NCBI RefSeq assembly: GCF_016808335.1 | Contig: NC_053146.1 | Coordinates: 30,357,495 to 30,421,494 of the forward strand | Source: Panicum virgatum | Taxonomy: Eukaryota > Streptophyta > Magnoliopsida > Poales > Poaceae | Length of the DNA stretch: 64,000 nt | Reading direction: 5' to 3' | In this document: positions 61,750 to 64,000 of the stretch, piece after piece | Layout: each line of letters begins with the position of its first letter | Numbering within the stretch: position 1 is the first letter of the stretch | Notes under the pieces: model-generated | Database searches by the model: none | The model's input: only the letters and a program-made list of their open reading frames with translations | Told to the model about the DNA's origin: nothing | Program-made: the position numbers and the translations under genes

Positions 61750-63888
61750 CTACTCACGATCGCAACGCCAAAACAAGTCCAGCACATACACATACATGCA
61801 AACAAAGGAAAACACTAAGAAACAGTACAACAATACATAAAAACATCAAACAAAACTAAGCTAGAACTATTCTACGCATTACAACGATCGCGTGGACTTA
61901 AAGAGCACCTAAATCGAAGCTAGAACACGAAAACTAGTATTAAAACAAGGTCTAGGGGCTTTTCTGCAAGAAAAACTAAGTTTCTAGGGGTTTTCTGCAA
62001 AAACCAGAGACCTATACATAAAAACTGAAAAGATCCGAGGGCTAAAGCGCTAAAACAACCGGGCTGGACTGCGAGTTCAAAATCTAAAAAGCTCAGGGGT
62101 CTAAGCGAATAAAACAGGGCCTGGATGTAATTACTTTTACACTGGTTAGGACCGCGGGTTAATATTGGGAAAGGCGGGGGTCTCTTTAGGAAGATTACCA
62201 GCGAAACGGTACGCCCGATCTAATCTGGCGCGCTGATCTTAGATCGAACGGCTGGGATGGCTCGGACGCGAGGGGCGGCGGCGCAGACCGCCGAGGGTCT
62301 CTATTCCGCGGCGGCGTGGGCGGATGCTCGCCGGAGTTCTCCATTCCTGGCGTTCCGGAGCTCGGTTTGAGGTGAGGTTAGGCCGTGGATGCTCAGCACA
62401 ACATGGCTAAACCACTTGGGTACTCAGGTTAGGGAATTGGAGCTTGGGACGAAGTGCGTGGCGGGGAGGGCGGCTCTGCGCAGCGAGGCTCGCCGGTGTG
62501 CGAGCGTATAGGCCGTTCTATGGCCTGGGCGCGTGTGCAACAGGGTCATGTGGTTTGCGCGAGGCATGGGCAAGCCGGTGCAGGGGCTTTGCGGTGCGGT
62601 GCAGGGCTGCAGGGCGTTCGCCACGGCGGGGCTGTGGCAAGGGTCGCCGGCGAGCGGCGCACAAGCACCTAGAGTGTGTCCTGGGCCAAAAATAACTAAC
62701 GCAAAAAGGGCGGGGAGGCCTGGGGGTTCTTACCGTGGTCTCGTGGTGGCTGGAGTAGCAGCGCGGGGCGGTCGGCGACGAGGACCGGTGGCAGAGCGGA
62801 GGCAGTGCTCGCGGACGGGGTGCTGCGGTGGTACTCCGGGCACCTGGATCCCAAGGGCGGCTTCAGGGTCATGCTGCGAAACCAAGGGAGCGGTCAGCGA
62901 GGCTGAGGCGTCAACGGCGGCGTGGAATCATGGTGGCGGTAGAGTTCTCCTGCACTGGCGTCCGAGCGAAATTCCCGGCGAGGCGCGGCCGAGCTTGGGG
63001 GTCAATGAGTTCGGGGATGCTCTTGGTGCATCCGCGAAGACGTTGCGCGGGCTGGTCGTGGTTGGTGTGTGGTGGAGCGGCGTGACCGCGGCGGCGCAGA
63101 GCCTCTGTGCTGCGGAGCAAGGAGAGGCGGTGAGCTAGGGTTTAGTAGTGGCAGCTGCGGATGGGAGGAGGGCGCAGGGGGTCGCGGGACGTTTAAAGGG
63201 TAAGGCCGGGGATCTCGGGGAGGCGTGCGTGGGCGGAGTCACGGCGGAGATCACGGGCGGAGGCCGGTGCGCAAGCGGAGGGTGCGGGAGGAGGGAGAAG
63301 GGGCCGACAGGTGGGCCAGGCTGGTCAGTGAAAGGGAGCGCGGACACGAACGAGCGCGCAGGCGAGCGAACTGAGGTGCTGACGCGTGGGACTGGCGGGT
63401 CGGGGCGGGCGACGCGCTAGCGGGCGAGCGCGAGCTGGGCCGCGGCGCTGGCGAGGCGGGGTGCGGGATGCTGGGCTGTGCGCGTGAAGCGGGCCAAGCG
63501 GAGAGCGGCTCACTGGGCCAGGAGAGGAGGAGGGGCGCGTGCTGCGGTGCACTGGGCTCGGACGCGGAGGGAGTTGGGCCGCGGGGTGAAGAGGGAAGGA
63601 GGGAGCGGGTTGGGCTGCCGGGTTGGGTTCCCTTCTTCTATTCCTTTCTTCTTTTCTCTTTTTCTTTTCCAAACTATACTCAAACTATTTGAATTCAAAA
63701 CCTATGCACTCAATCAAATAAAATCATGCACCAGCATGAATGCAACAAGTTTAAACTTAGAAAAAAATTTATTTACTTGTGAAATAAAATTAGATTAAAT
63801 GCAAGACTAAACATAATAAACCTTAGAAAATTAAATAAAGCCAAATAAATTTATTATTAAATACTGAAATTAAAATTAGGGTGCTACA

Positions 63889-63905
63889 AATCCTACCCCC
63901 TTACA
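63889..63905 (-). promoter_or_regulatory. Polypurine tract of E3
   Basis: On the minus strand TGTAAGGGGGTAGGATT precedes the LTR start at 63888. Confidence 0.8.
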
Positions 63906-64000
63906 GGAATCTCGTCCCGAGATTCTGGGCTGGCTAGCAAAGAGAAACAAGGATGGGTTTAAGCTCTACGCACACCTGGTATCACCTGCTGCTGATCCTG

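Larger units (their letters stand above)
60335..63888 (-). repeat. 3' LTR of E3
   Basis: A 3554-base LTR. On the minus strand it starts TGTAGCACCC at 63888 and ends CCGGGTGTTACA at 60335. It is clearly diverged from E0 and E1 but has the same order: A/T-rich start, GC-rich block (62200-63630), TTTAAA box near 63190, donor at 62733, mini-gene exons (61749-61666, 60640-60585), and A/T-rich end. Confidence 0.9.
60335..64000 (-). mobile_element. Chromovirus-family element E3 (3' LTR and end of internal region)
   Basis: The minus-strand element enters from the right edge. Its 3' LTR is 60335-63888 and the visible internal part is 112 bases. That part reads, on the minus strand, Q-D-Q-Q-Q-V-I-P-G-V-R-R-A followed by TAA. 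This resembles the E1 protein (D-Q-D-Q-R-Q-V-I-P-V) joined to the common pol end sequence, so E3 is probably also a non-autonomous deletion derivative. Confidence 0.8.

Overview
The window looks like a block of grass (Poaceae) heterochromatin made almost entirely of nested LTR retrotransposons. I found no host gene, tRNA, rRNA or CRISPR array. A grass is suggested by a BARE/Angela-type LTR, an Opie/SIRE-type Copia, grass-type Tat and Athila Gypsy elements, and 3.3-3.5 kb GC-rich chromovirus LTRs. The species cannot be told from the sequence.

The layout is a nest whose order can be read from target-site duplications (TSDs). The outermost element is a decayed Copia, element A (1987-8259, +). 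Its 5' LTR is broken by a chromovirus LTR fragment (1133-1986, -), which is itself broken by a Tat element B' (1-1132, -). The 3' side of A is interrupted by an Angela-like Copia F (8260-10493, +). F is interrupted by a second Tat element B (from 10494, +), which runs to the right end of the window. B carries three insertions. The first is an Athila-type element C (12750-30701, TSD GGCGT/GGCAT), itself carrying Tat element D (TSD GTATG). The second is a Tekay/Del-like chromovirus E0 (32654-58055, -, TSD GCGTA), itself carrying a tandem non-autonomous element E1 (32890-47336, +, TSD GACGT). The third is another chromovirus-family element E3 (60335 to the window end, -).

E0 is the best-preserved autonomous element. 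Its protease, RT, RNase H, integrase and chromodomain-like tail are separated only by one in-frame stop and some indels near the gag/pro junction, and its gag appears to hold a 111-base spliceosomal intron. E1 has the form LTR-internal-LTR-internal-LTR. Each 2.1 kb internal region encodes only a zinc-knuckle/protease protein and carries a PPT/LTR junction from a different Gypsy family. D carries, between pol and its 3' LTR, an antisense four-exon gene whose inferred exons are all multiples of three. The chromovirus LTRs appear to encode a small, split, acidic Gln/Glu-rich peptide conserved among diverged copies. These last two, with the gag intron and the tandem element, are the most interesting observations.

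Most coding regions in A, B, C and D are broken. The stops often sit where a Gln or Arg codon is expected, which fits C-to-T decay of methylated DNA.
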